From Eublepharis macularius (taxonomy: Eukaryota; Chordata; Lepidosauria; Squamata; Eublepharidae): 64,000 nucleotides of DNA. Made by a program: the position numbers and the translations under genes. A model generated the notes under the pieces. The model was given only the letters and a program-made list of their open reading frames with translations, was not told the DNA's origin and did no database searches. Positions 1-10,200 of the stretch are shown here, in pieces (position 1 is the first letter of the stretch; each line of letters opens with the position of its first letter). The stretch is from assembly GCF_028583425.1 (NCBI RefSeq), contig NC_072791.1, positions 197,694,311 to 197,758,310 of the forward strand. Reading direction: 5' to 3'.

Positions 1-1594
1 ACCAACTCAGATGGGGAGGGGGGGGGGGGAGTCTGAAACTTCAGGCTTGCCAGCACTTGGCTTCAGCCACTAATGAAAATAGTAACTGCCAAGGAATTAG
101 CTTCCTGCCCATTCTGACCTTCGCAGCTGGAGACTTCACAAGGCCCCTGGTGTACATCAGGTATCTGCCTAACTACTTCCCTGCTCAGAAAAGAGGGTGC
201 TGTTAGCAGCCAGTTGCAGTATAATTACTTACTTGATTCCTTCTAAGGAGCTTATGCTAAGAGTTGAGCAAAGAAAGCAGATTAACTATTTGAATGCATC
301 CACACAACACACACACAAACTACCGCTGGGGGCCCCCAGGCTGATATAAGTGCCCCAGGAAATTTACTCCTAATCCTCTTCCAACAATAGGGTCATTTTT
401 TTTCATTCATTGTAGGGTAATTGCATTGTGTTGGTGTGTGACAGAGAGGGGGGCAGGAAGGAACCGGGGTTGAAAATTACCAGGTGGAAAAGCACAGGGG
501 GAGCGATGGTGGGAGATAGAGCGCCTCCATCCTCAGCCACTAGATTAGTACCAGGGGATGAGGGAGGAAAAGGAGGAGGTAATGAGGCCTATATAGCTCT
601 CAGTGGGCCCGGCTCTGCCAGTCACATGTTTCCCCCTGCGTTGCCTAGCAACAGCAAAGCTGAGAGGAAAAAGTTCTCTTCCAACTTCAAAATCTGTCTG
701 AGAGCAGCCGATGGGAACTTATTGTGCTCTAGACAAAACATCTGTTTTCTTGCTTTAATGAAAAAACACTATATGCATTCTGGTATCTGAAGAAGAGAGC
801 TTTGACTCTCAAAAGCTTCCACCCTGAATATCTTGTTGGTCTCTAATGTGCCACTGGACTCAAATCCTGCGATTCTACATGCATTCTGCTGCACCTATAG
901 ATAATACGGTTTTCCCTGGTTCTCTCCGCACGTAAACGCATACAAGCATTCCTTCCCGCCGATCTCGGGGAAAATCCCCTCCTTTCCCAAATCATTCCAT
1001 CATAAGAAAAGATGCGGCCCTAGACCGCAGAGGCCGCAAGGCTTTATGCCTCGGCAAAAAATAGCAAAGCCAATTATCGCCCCAAATACGCGCCTGACCC
1101 CAGCATAACCCTCCACGAGCGGCCTGCAAAATCTCGGGGGTGCCACATTGTGGCATTTCCGAACGGTGCACGGATGAACTCAGGAACACAAACTTGCAGG
1201 GAATCCTCGGGGGTGGAAATGAATGTGCTGTTGTTTCCCCCCCCCTTAATAAACAAGTCCTGACTGCCTTCAGTCGTTATCACCGCGAGGTTTTAACAGT
1301 GTCATACTAAGAAGACTTCAATGAACTTTGGAAAGGGATAAAGTGTCCAACGCGAAAAGAAGGAACGGATCCTCCTCCGCACGCACGCCACTGTCAAGTT
1401 TAGTCAGACGTGAGGAAAGTAATGCCCATTCCCAGACGGGGCTGCATTTGTTTCTTCATCGCCAGCGTTCTCCCCTCCACCGCCACCCGCCCCTGCAAGA
1501 CCTTCTCGCTGCAGGCAGGGAAGCCCCAAGCCGCCTCTTTCTTTCCCCACAGACGCCGGGGGCCACTCAGCGGAGTCCCCGACGGCGGGCTTAC
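1..1594. other. Left-edge non-coding DNA, probably first intron of the minus-strand secreted gene
   Basis: This stretch lies downstream of the splice donor of the minus-strand signal-peptide exon, so it is most simply its first intron. I could not find a convincing second exon here. It contains a short CA-rich run near 301-320, a G-run near 19-31 and a PLE-type tail at 782-890. The open frames visible here have no recognisable domain. Confidence 0.4.
782..890 (+). mobile_element. Penelope-like tail fragment (third subfamily)
   Basis: The segment begins GGTATCTGAAGA, then has a short hairpin (GAGAG with CTCTC) and AAAAGCTT, followed by a tail containing TGCCACTGGACTC. It has the same plan as the PLE tails near 22.4, 27.4 and 37.3 kb. 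A second copy, lacking the front, is at 12107-12212. The hammerhead-like core is damaged: the GAA after stem II reads AAA and stem I no longer pairs. Confidence 0.5.
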
Positions 1595-1688
1595 CTTGGC
1601 AGCCGGCTTGCACCACGCACGCCGCCAGCAACAGGAGCAGTTTGCAAGCAGCCGGTGCAGCCCGGTCCACGCGCCGCTGAGGTCCCAT
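1595..1688 (-). CDS. First coding exon of an unidentified secreted protein (partial)
   Basis: Read on the minus strand from the ATG at 1688, the exon encodes 31 residues: a basic N-terminus (MGPQRRVDR), a hydrophobic core (KLLLLLAACVV) and small residues with Gln before the end (QAGCQ). This is a typical cleavable signal peptide. The exon stops after the first base of a codon at a strong donor (CCAAG then GTAAGC), so it is a phase-1 junction, common in secreted proteins such as chemokines and peptide-hormone precursors. A TATA-like box lies about 90 bp upstream of the ATG. The rest of the gene is to the left, and no second exon was found before the edge. I do not recognise the protein. Start choice: an in-frame GTG 30 bp upstream is unlikely in a eukaryote. 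What is seen: signal peptide, donor and promoter. Inferred: a real secreted gene. Confidence 0.55.
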
Positions 1689-1774
1689 CAGGGCTGGGAT
1701 GCTCCGACCTCCCGGCACTGGAGCAGGAGCAGCTGGCTCGGGGAGTCGCGCTTCGGCACAGCCCGGCCGGCGGC

Positions 1775-1782
1775 TTTTTATC
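1775..1782 (-). promoter_or_regulatory. TATA-like box of the minus-strand secreted gene
   Basis: The minus strand reads GGATAAAAAGCC here. An RNA start about 25-30 bp downstream would give a 5' UTR of roughly 60 bp before the ATG at 1688. The position relative to the signal-peptide exon is the main support. Confidence 0.45.
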
Positions 1783-2216
1783 CCCCCCCCCTCCCCGGGC
1801 CCGCTAGTTGCAGGAGAGAGGCATGCTCGTCAGCTGAGACATCGCCTTTTCTCCAGACTCCCACCCTCCAGACATTGCATAAAGCTCTTTATGCCCCGCG
1901 GCCCCGGAACTAGCATGAGACCAATTGCTCCAGGCCCGCGTAAGCCCAGGCAGGGTTGCCCCTCCTTCTGCACTTTGCAACGCGGGGCGGGCGGCAGAGG
2001 GATGCTGGCAAACAAAACGCAGTCGCTTCGCACCGGATCGGTGATTGGCAGGAAAGTTTGCCGGGCTAGCGCGGGGCAGCTCACCTCCCTGAACGAGATG
2101 CCGCCGTCCTTCCTCCGCTGTAGACAAAAATGAATAGGAGAGAGATAGAGCCCGAGGAGACATGAAAAATCCATTGCAACTGGGGCTGATTTTCAGTGCT
2201 GGAGTCTTGGCAATGC

Positions 2217-2305
2217 GGTCCTAAACAGATTTACTCCAGTCTAAGCCCGTTGATTTCAATGGCCTTGGACGGGAGTAACTGCTTAGGATTGCGCTGTAAT
2301 GCTGT
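2217..2305. repeat. Short palindromic interspersed repeat (CAATCCTAAG family)
   Basis: Near-palindrome with arms like ACTCCAGTCTAAGC and its complement, ending in GCTTAGGATTGCGCTGTAA. Related pieces occur at 5868-5975, 11860-11905, 36085-36170, 54988-55080, 56265-56335 and 57700-57770. It is a small non-coding, MITE-like family; no protein is encoded. Confidence 0.6.
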
Positions 2306-2734
2306 CTTTTCAAAGAATTCCTGTATAGCGCGGGAATAAGGAAAGCAAAGTTGAAGGGAAGATACTCACTTAAAAGGTTTGGTATTGGTCAAACAGGAGA
2401 AAGCATAACAAATGGATGGGAGGCTGATGTTTGTTGTTTTCTCAGCCTTTACTGTGTTACATATTTTTATTGACCACACTTGAGTTTTACAAGTAGATCT
2501 TGCTATACTTCCTGTGGTTCATGGCTCTTTGACCCTGCTGCTTATAATTTTCTTCATGAGCTCATGGATAAACCTAGTGAGGACCCCCTTACAGGTAACT
2601 ACTGAAACAGTCCACAAAAATATATATCCAATAAAATCTTGTTAAACTTTAAAGTTCCATGGGATTCCCAATAATTTTTGCTGCAGCCAGGGGTGAAAGC
2701 AAGCAAGTAAAGACTACTACAGAGTACCAGTAAG

Positions 2735-3110
2735 CAGGGGTCATTTTGTAGAAAAAGAGCTGGAGGAACTCATTAGCATAACTGATTTGCATATGCCACA
2801 CCCCCTGACATCACCTAGCCTGGCTGTTTTGGACCCAATCCTGGCCATTCATGGCTGAAATTGAGCCCAAAATGGCAAAAAAGGGCTGAAAAGGGCTGAA
2901 AAGAGGCCCAAAATGGCCAGGATTGGGCCGCTGCTGAGCGGGAGAGTGATCCACAACCCGTCAGAGGCCCAATCCGGGCCATTTCGGCCCCAATCCAGGC
3001 TGAAACAGGCCCAAAATGGCCAAGAGGTGGGCAGGGCCACCTGTCATATGACCTCTTTGGGGAACTGCCAGAACTGCATTCCTGCGTGTTCCCCCTCAAA
3101 ATGAGCCCTG
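2735..3110. mobile_element. hAT-type MITE with perfect 8-bp TSD
   Basis: The 376-bp element begins CAGGGGTCATTTT and ends AAAATGAGCCCTG, imperfect terminal inverted repeats. The exact 8-bp sequence CCAGTAAG lies on both sides (2727-2734 and 3111-3118), the TSD length of hAT transposons. The inside is built of repeated words such as GGCCCAAAATGGCC and its complement, with no transposase frame, so it is non-autonomous. Similar words occur at 26155-26645. Confidence 0.85.
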
Positions 3111-3337
3111 CCAGTAAGATTGGAAAGTGTCTGAAGAGGTACCTCTGGGGAGAGAGAGAGAGCGCACTGGTAAGAAGTTTAAATTACTTTCAATCTCAGC
3201 TGCAATAGACGAACATGGTTACCACCCTGGAATACTTTTGGTGCCCAAGTGGCTAGCCTATTTCAGCTGCAGCCCTCACTCGAAATCTGGATCAATCTTA
3301 CAGGCTGTAAGACTTACCCAGCTAATTTATCGACTTC

Positions 3338-3556
3338 ATTTATAACGACTCTTTCTCCCCAGTGGGGACCCAAAGCAGCTTACATTATTCTCTTGTCCTC
3401 CATTTTTATCCCCACAATGACTCTGTGAGATAGGTTAGGCTAAGAGCGGGTGACTGGCCCAAGGTTACCCAGCAAGCTGCCGTGGCAGACTGGGGATTCG
3501 AACCTGGGTCTCTCAGATCCTAATCCGACTTTCTTGTCACTACACCTCTAGAATAT
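3338..3556 (-). mobile_element. tRNA-derived SINE, minus strand
   Basis: On the minus strand the right end is a tRNA-like head with a B-box-like CAGGTTCGAATCCCC, followed by a core with TGACC/TTGGGCCAGTCAC-like sequence and a tail with GCTTTGGGTCCCCACTGGGG. Copies of the same family are at 4848-5036, 42965-43130, 44930-45165 and 49668-49870. It is non-coding. Confidence 0.7.
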
Positions 3557-3590
3557 ATGAAATTTTAATAACGCATCGTGTAAATGATGA

Positions 3591-4128
3591 GTCGGGTCCC
3601 CAACCTTTTTGACCTTGCAGGCACCTTTGAAATTCTGACACAGGGTGGTGTGCGCAACCACAAAATGGCTACCACAAAATGGCAGGGCATGAGATTATGG
3701 ATAACTCTAATAGTAACTTTCCCACATTTCAGGCAGAAGCTCTGTTTGACAGGATGCCCTTTAAAACTGACATAACAATCTTTCCTTGCCAACATACAGC
3801 TTACCTTGAGTCACACAGTGAAGACCCGTGTGCTGTGGTAGTAGCTGCTGCCATCGCAACTTTTAAAGATCTACACAGCCAATCATATCTCCAATAACCA
3901 ATCAGAAATCCCGCTCGGCAAAAGCCCTATTTAACCTTCTTCACTTTTGCCAAGCACCAGGAAAGTTGGTTGTTGTGGGTTTTCCGGGCTGTATTGCCGT
4001 GGTCTTGGCATTGTAGTTCCTGACGTTTCACAACAAACATCGTTCTCCAGCCGTGAAAGCCTTCGACAATACACCAGGAAAGTTGTCAGCAGGTTCTATG
4101 GTACCTATGGGCACCATACTAAGGAGCC
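3591..4128. mobile_element. Probable non-autonomous DNA element, split by a PLE tail
   Basis: The ends look like diverged inverted repeats: GGGTCCCCAACC on the left against the complement of the AGGAGCCC end on the right, each followed by a GGCACC-like word. The inside includes repeated CACAAAATGGC words. A 103-bp PLE tail is inserted near the right end. No TSD was confirmed, so the exact ends are uncertain. Confidence 0.4.
3969..4071 (-). mobile_element. PLE-2 tail fragment with 14-bp TSD
   Basis: The insert starts TTGTTGTGGGTTTTCCGGG, the same sequence as in the 9197-9350 copy, and keeps only the 3' part of the ribozyme-like motif (CCTGACGTTTC on plus). It then switches to another segment of the family (GAAAGCCTTCGACAATA). 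Both sides carry CACCAGGAAAGTTG (3955-3968 and 4072-4085), so the junctions are exact. Confidence 0.75.
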
Positions 4129-4847
4129 CTGCGCTAAATATTAATGGCATCAACGGCATGTTTTTCCCAGTTTTCATTACGCTTACGTGTAATGCCACCT
4201 TCATTACTTAGCTTCAGTTTTGCCTTCATGCATAGTTTCAACTCGATTTCATTTATCCCCCGTTTGCCGTGATTTGCCCTACATTACACCCCTATTAATC
4301 CTTCTAAACATTAAACAAGCACCACAAAAAGTGAGTCACACCAGGTTAAATTAGAAATAATTAAATCAGTTTGAAACCATGCAAGAGAACACAACAGCAG
4401 CAAAGTGGTTTTGATGAAGACCGAGAGTGTGAAAATCCTGTTGAATCAAGGGTGTGGAATGGAAGAGTACAATTTTACACAGTTTAAAATATGTTGATTC
4501 TCATGTGTTTATTTTACTTGAATCGAAACTTCATGTCTACATCAGTAGAATGGGTTAGACAAAGTGTGATTAATACAGCCTGCCTTGCGGTGTCTATTGC
4601 TTTTTCTAAAATTACATTCTTTCATATTTGTGTAGCTTTCATATAAAGCAGACATAGTGAAATGTGACAAGGGAGAAGGTAAGGCAGTTAGATGAGAGGT
4701 TCAGAGGGAGAAAAAATAAGGACAGAGTAGGAAATCAACCAGAAAGAGGAGGAAATGGTGGGAGAATTGGGGGTCAGCTTTTATCCAAGCCTCTTTTGGG
4801 GGGGGTATGCTTTATTTATCAGTTCAAATAACTAACTTACAACTTTA

Positions 4848-5036
4848 TTTATTCACATATTTATAGCCTGCTTTTCTCTGCTATGGGACCCAAAAGTGGC
4901 TTATAACATCACACACACCCCTCCACTTTATCCTCCCTGGCTCATGTTCACCCAAGAGCTTCCATGGCCCGGTAGGGATTCAAATCTGGGTTTTCCAGAC
5001 ACTAGTCTGACGTTCTAACCACTCCATCACAATAGC
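4848..5036 (-). mobile_element. tRNA-derived SINE, minus strand, diverged
   Basis: The plus strand shows a tail-like GCTATGGGACCC, a core-like block and, at the right, GGATTCAAATCTGGG (reverse of a B-box) plus TCTAACCACTCCATCAC, the reverse of a tRNA-like head. It is the same family as 3338-3556 but more diverged. Confidence 0.6.
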
Positions 5037-5149
5037 TTGTCAAAATAGTGGCATAGTTATCCATCCTTAGCATTCTCTGATTAAAAAGTACCTTTGTTTT
5101 AAGGAGAGGGCTCTGCAAGAGTGCAAACGTCAGTGTTGCATTTGACAAA

Positions 5150-5348
5150 GGAGCCATCAAATCGCAGCCGACTTATGGCAACCGCATGGGGTTTTCCAGG
5201 CAAGAGACTTCCAGAGGTGGTTGCCTTTGCCCGCCTCTGTGTGCGGATCATAAACTTGATTAACAGTCTCCCATCCGAGTTCTAACCAGGGCTGACCCTG
5301 CTTTGCTTCTCAGATCTGACAAGATCAGGCCAGCCTGGGCTATCCATG
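5150..5348 (-). mobile_element. 5S-rRNA-derived SINE, minus strand
   Basis: On the minus strand the element starts with a 5S rRNA-like head: CAGATCTGAGAAGC-type sequence, AGCAGGGTCAGCC and GGATGGGAGAC. These correspond to the internal promoter part of 5S genes. The distal end reads like the BovB tail (GCCATAAGTCGGCTGCGA). The sequence is mutated and much longer than the RNA gene, so it is a SINE and not a 5S gene. Confidence 0.7.
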
Positions 5349-5867
5349 TCTTACACTAGCATAAACATTCATTAGCCTTTGAAATGCTACAAAATGCTTG
5401 CAAATGGTTTCTTAATAAGAAGCACTACCAAACTGTTTGTGCTGGCAGTCTGAGTGATCCTGGGATGCTCCGGACCATTGGATTATTTTTTCCCCCTCTT
5501 TTAAGTTCTAACTTGAGAACTGGAAAGAGTAGAAACGGTACAGGGAGAGGAGCAACATACAGTAAAGATGAATTACTTGCCTACTCTTACTGTCGTTTCC
5601 ATATTAAATGTATAATAGAGGGAAAGTAGCTAGTAAGTATCACATTAGAGCAGCTTATGGTGGAAATAATGACAGATGCAGTAACTATCGCTGTGAAAAG
5701 ATTTTAGACTAGATACTGTAGACTAGAGTGTAATAAGCAGAATAGGAACACATTCCTTCTAGATCAAAGATATTTCCAGTTACTATGAAATTCAGGACAG
5801 CAGTGCTGAAAAGTAGAAAACAATTTAGAATCCACAGCTTTTCCTATGAGGTTTGAGGGTGATTAAC

Positions 5868-5975
5868 AGTGCAAAGTTATGCTGAGTTACTCCAGTCTAA
5901 GTCCATTAACTTCAAAGGGCTTTATCCCAAGATTTAGGTGTAACATTGGAGTAAATTTACAGTGTTGTTAGACTG
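5868..5975. repeat. Palindromic CAATCCTAAG-family repeat, diverged
   Basis: The left arm GAGTTACTCCAGTCTAAGTCC is answered by a degraded right arm ending TGTTGTTAG. It is a weaker copy of the family described at 2217-2305. Confidence 0.45.
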
Positions 5976-6829
5976 AGGATGGTGACTAGTACAAGGAAGA
6001 AACTTGGATCTATGTTTTGTTTTCTTGGTGTTAATATTAGAATACAATAAAATACCATAGGCCTAGTTCCTTTATTTCTCTACCTTAGATTTCTGTTTGC
6101 TCAAAGACAGGCAGCAGAACATTTGAACAGACTCCACATAATAAGCAGTTTGTCTTGAGGTGATACGTCTGTTCTATCTATAATCTGTGACGGCTGATTC
6201 ACATGTGTCAATCATAAATCGATGTTATAGCTCAGGTTACAATGCATGTATTAATCAGCCCTGTATAATATATGTGACACAGGGCAATAAAGTATCATAC
6301 ACACACATACATATACAGGCCTTCTATGATAAAAAATAAACATCATTCTAATTCTCCTGATTTATAGAAGAAAAGTGTATATAAAAAGTTGTATGAAACA
6401 TCTTGCCTTTGGTAATATGGGATAGTTTCTGTGTTTAAACAAAATTACACAGAAAAGGTTTGAATCACCAAACGTGTTTAGATGCACAGGAAAAATGAGC
6501 ATTATACAAAGAAAGAAACACTTGCAGTTAATAGAAACTTAATACTAACACTTTCCAGGTTGATCTCAGACAAAAAAAATAAAGTGGTTACACACACACT
6601 TTACCTGGTTCCAGTTTGGGGGTCTGAAACCAGGGTCTGTGACTTACTATAAATCATTGGAGGTTAAAATAACACTACTCTTCATAACATGGTCACTGAG
6701 AGCTTCATAAAGTATTTGGAGGAAAGTGGTCCATAAACTCCCATTTCCTAGCTTCTGTTTTGTAATTAAAAAAATGAAAAAATGCCTTCACCTGATTTTA
6801 AATGTATTGGGGTGAGGCATCTGCAAAAA

Positions 6830-7640
6830 CCCGACCCATTTCAAACTGAGCCGGGGATGGTTTGTTGTTTACTGAGAGAGGGGGCCTCTCCGCCCGCCCC
6901 CCGCCCCCCAGGTCCTCTGATCACTCAAGGACTCTAATCTCCCAAATGTTTCCATTAGGGCAAGGCAGGAGAAGGGGGAAACCGCAAGTGTTGTGATTTA
7001 TGCAGGTTCAGGGCCGCTTGGGGTAGTGGTACGACACAGCACCGGGGTCAAGCCACGAGAAGCACTGGGGGCAGATCAGAATATTCAATGAGTTTCCTGG
7101 CACCTCTGAATCACAAAGAAGGGATCAGATCTCTCCATCACAAGATCCAGGGAGCTGCTGGTCTTGAAGGAGGAGGGAGGGGCGGGGAGCCGGGAGGGGC
7201 TCTCCCCACCGCCCTCTCCCGGCCTGCCTGTCTCCATGCCCCGTAGGAGAACGGTGCCGGCAGCATTCCTTTCTGCACCGAAGGGCTTCTCTCGCCTATT
7301 GTTGCTGCTTTTGTGCGGCAGGTCTTGGAATTCCTGTCGTGGTTTCACAGCAAGGGCGCGAACGGAACCAGCTGCTCTTGGAGTGGAATTGGGGGGGGGC
7401 GCTTTTTAATCCCAAAGCAACAGAGGGAGGGGAGGGGGATCCGTGGAGGGCAGCCGATTCCCCATGGAAAAGAAGCCGAGTCGCAGGTTGGCCAGCATAG
7501 CCCACTCCCGCTCCGGCACGTATCAGGGGTGCCCGCTTATGGAGCGGCGAGGGAAAGGCGTTTCCACCGCTCGGCGGAACTGAAGGTCTCCGGAATAGCC
7601 CGGCACAAATAGCTAATCAGAGCTAGGCGTGGGTAGGTGG
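6830..7640. promoter_or_regulatory. GC-rich, CpG-containing island of unknown role
   Basis: A GC-rich stretch stands out from the AT-rich DNA on both sides. It contains GC-box-like runs (GCCCGCCCCCCGCCCCC near 6890-6909) and several chance open frames. One plus-strand frame from the ATG near 7236 (MPRRRTV...) has a hydrophobic run SRLLLLLLCG and could be a signal-peptide-like exon, but the following splice donor would be weak. It could be a promoter of an unseen gene or a decayed repeat. Confidence 0.35.
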
Positions 7641-8739
7641 GCTGTAATCTGGGAGACTCGGTTAGTAGAATCCTTTCAAGAGAGGCCTGTCATGTGTTTA
7701 GGGATCATTTGCCAGTAAAGTTTGTCCGAGCTTTAAACGCCAGTGCGAAAAGTATATCTTGGCTTTCCCGAGTAGGGAAGTGCGAGAAGCTAGGCTCCCG
7801 TGGTATGGCAATTGAATATATGTAGTGGAGATCAAATGCAACAATGGGGCAATGCATTCTATTCTGATCAGGAGATCAAATCATCTGGAAGGTGCGAATT
7901 TAATAATTTTTCACTTGAGAAAGATAGGTTGGTTTTGATGGCCAAGCAAGGATGCCATATTAGGAATTATTTTATACTGACGTCATAATCTCTGTGTTTA
8001 GAAGCAGGGACTCCCTGGCAATGGACAAGAATGGCTAGCCTACTTTTTGGGGTCAGTGGGTTCTACTAGGTCTTCAGATTAAGGCTATCCAGTTAGCATA
8101 GTTACAGTTTAAAACCTTCCTAGTCCTTTGTATCAAACTACCATTTGCCTTTACTCAAGATTAACAGCGACCTTCTCCTGAAATCTTTTGCATATACGTG
8201 TGTGCAAGTTTTGCCTGAAATTTATCTAAACGCCAGAATAGTTATGTATTAGACTCTAATCCCATTTTTAAAGTTGTCCATTAAATGCATTGCCTCAAGT
8301 GACCGATTAATGTAGGGCAACAGGTCCCTTAAGACTCTGACCTGAGAAAGGGTCGTCATCTGGGTTAGGGGAAAAAAACACCTATTACTGCCCTGAGTAG
8401 ACAAGAGGAAATGCAACAGCTCCATCTGTTTGCTCACCTTTCTTTCCAGAAATGTTTGTTTATATACCTTTGCAGGTAATCGGAAAAGCTGATAGCATTT
8501 CCTGTTCAGAGCAGTCAATTGCATATGTTGCTTGCAAATCCCATAAGTGACCGGGTCATCAAGATTTAAAATGTGAATTTAGATCAGAGTTCCCTTGGGA
8601 GTGAAAAAGTGTCAAAATACCACAAATGTGTAAGGTGCACCTTAGTCAAAATCCAGAGTGTGTGTGTTTGTAAAGAAGGAAAGGAAATGTTTAATTTAAA
8701 AAAGAAGAATCGTCCTCTTAAAGCCAAGATAGGCACATT

Positions 8740-8812
8740 TTATTTTCTATGCTTTATTTATAGACCACCTTTCTCACTGAACTTAAGGAAGATTACACAG
8801 TGTACGTCAATG
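8740..8812 (-). mobile_element. LINE 3' end fragment (CR1/L2-like), minus strand
   Basis: The plus strand TTTATAGACCACCTTTCTCACTGAA is the reverse complement of the family tail (TTCAGTGAGAAAGGTGG then TATAAA), which ends other CR1/L2-like LINE copies in this window, for example at 34060 and 10170. Confidence 0.5.
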
Positions 8813-9196
8813 CAATCAAGTAGCTTCAGAGATCTAATAAGCAAATTAGAAACAATGAAAAAAAGATCAGATATATGCCAAACACTGCAGGAAACGGAAT
8901 CAGAAAAGGAGAAAACAATGCAGTAAGAGCAAAATAATACATTTACATAGTTTGCTGAATAACAAGAAAGTGGAAGGCTTCCTGACCACCTCAGGTGGGG
9001 CATTCCACAAGGCGGGGGCAGCAACAGATTTCACAGCGAGAAAAATAATTGTCACTCCTTTCTAACAATCCTTCCTGCAGTCTGACCACAGGAAAACTTA
9101 ATACTTTCCAATAAGAAAACATTTTTGCATCCTTCCAGACCACTAATTTTACATAACTTTTTGGGCACGTGCACACACAAAATAAAATACAGAGTG

Positions 9197-9350
9197 GTTG
9201 TTGTGGGTTTTCCGGGCTGTATTGCCGTGGTCTTGGCATTGTAGTTCCTGACGTTTCGCCAGCAGCTGTGGCTGGCATCTTCAGAGGTGTAGCACCAAAA
9301 GATAGAGATCTCTCAGTGTCACCTACATCAAATACAAATACATCAAATAC
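9197..9350 (-). mobile_element. PLE-2 tail element with 13-bp TSD
   Basis: The 154-bp insert is flanked by exact copies of AAAATACAGAGTG (9184-9196 and 9351-9363). It carries the TTGTTGTGGGTTTTCCGGG sequence seen at 3969 and an intact hammerhead-like motif on the minus strand. The 13-bp TSD points to insertion by target-primed reverse transcription. Assignment to Penelope-like elements rests on the ribozyme plan shared with the PLE-1 tails, not on a coding region. Confidence 0.65.
9247..9287 (-). ncRNA. Hammerhead ribozyme (type I, minimal) in PLE-2 tail
   Basis: Read on the minus strand: stem I 5' strand CCU; core CUGAAGA; one extra U; stem II GCCAGC closed by a CACAGCU loop and GCUGGC; then GAA; then ACGU, which gives a 2-bp stem III without a loop; then C17; and the stem I 3' strand AGG. 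CCU pairs with AGG. All conserved core bases (C3 U4 G5 A6, G8 A9, G12 A13 A14, A15.1-U16.1) are present. Predicted cleavage is after the C of GUC. One extra base between A9 and stem II is known in some natural hammerheads. Activity is not shown here. Confidence 0.7.
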
Positions 9351-9494
9351 AAAATACAGAGTGCTATTTTGACACATTAAAAAGTATTAGTACATCATTG
9401 ACACAATTCAGAAGTTCGCCGTAGGTATCTGAGCAGCACAGCAGCTCAAGTGTTATCCTCCCACTCTTATACCATATTCAACATTAGTCCACGT

Positions 9495-10200
9495 AAAACT
9501 CTGCATGAACAGGGCCTCTGCCCTGCAATTGGGCTAAATCAACAGTGACCCGTATGTGCACATTCTCTCTGGTGGCCTCCACATTATGGAATGGCTAGCC
9601 TGAAGAAGTAAAGAAAGTTCTGACTCTCCTCGCTTTTCCCAAACTTTGCAAAATTGAATTCCTCAGAAGGGCTCTTTTGCTCAGGTAACCGGGATGTGCA
9701 GGTAATAGGGATGTGCCGTAGGAAGGGACTATGAGAGTTTCTACTCAAGACATCTTACATGGGGACGCTTAAGAGAAAGATCTTACACTTGTTCTTCCCT
9801 TGTGGGTACACATGCACTGCTAGGGAGACAGAGTACACTTGAATATAAGACCACACTGAAAGTAAATCACGAGCATCCCCATGTAAGATATCTTGTGTAG
9901 AGAGACTCTGAGAGATGCTTTGGTTAAAGGGATAGGGACCCAATTCTGCTAGGTATTGTGTGAGGATGTAGATATGCTCCTACTGGGTAGTGTCCGCATT
10001 GTTAAATATGCCATGTTTAATTACTTACGCATTGTTTCTGAAGCGTTTCAACTCTGTATTCAAATTTATGCTTGTTTTCAAGTGTCTGCAACCTGTACCC
10101 TATTGTATTGTTCACTGACTGTCCTAGCTGCACAGTGTAATCTGCTTTGAGTCTCAGGGAGAAAGGCAGACTATAGATAATTTAAATAAATAAAAATAAA
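9495..10200 (+). mobile_element. CR1/L2-like LINE 3' fragment
   Basis: The left part resembles the C-terminal coding end of these LINEs, with traces of the GAFSVV..LWN-type block found intact at 27040. The right part is the family 3' tail: GTAATCTGCTTTGAGTCTC, then GAGAAAGGCAGACTATAGAT and AAATAAATAAA. Frameshifts and stops break the frame, so it is a dead 5'-truncated copy. Confidence 0.65.

Larger units (their letters stand above)
1330..2170. promoter_or_regulatory. CpG-rich promoter region
   Basis: This stretch is rich in CpG dinucleotides and GC, unlike the AT-rich DNA around it. It contains a TATA-like box and, just downstream on the minus strand, an ATG with a signal-peptide reading frame. 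That combination is what a vertebrate promoter with its first exon looks like. Several long open frames on both strands here are a by-product of GC richness. Confidence 0.55.

Noticed and set aside
1328..2133. Long plus-strand open frames in the CpG-rich region near 1.3-2.1 kb
   Set aside because: Low-complexity Pro/Ser/Arg content in overlapping frames, antisense to the signal-peptide exon; no splice-bounded structure.
7164..7409. Coding exon with a Leu-rich signal peptide in the GC-rich island
   Set aside because: The hydrophobic run is short, the candidate donor (CAG then GTCTTG) is weak, and there is no support for a downstream exon; kept only as part of the island description.
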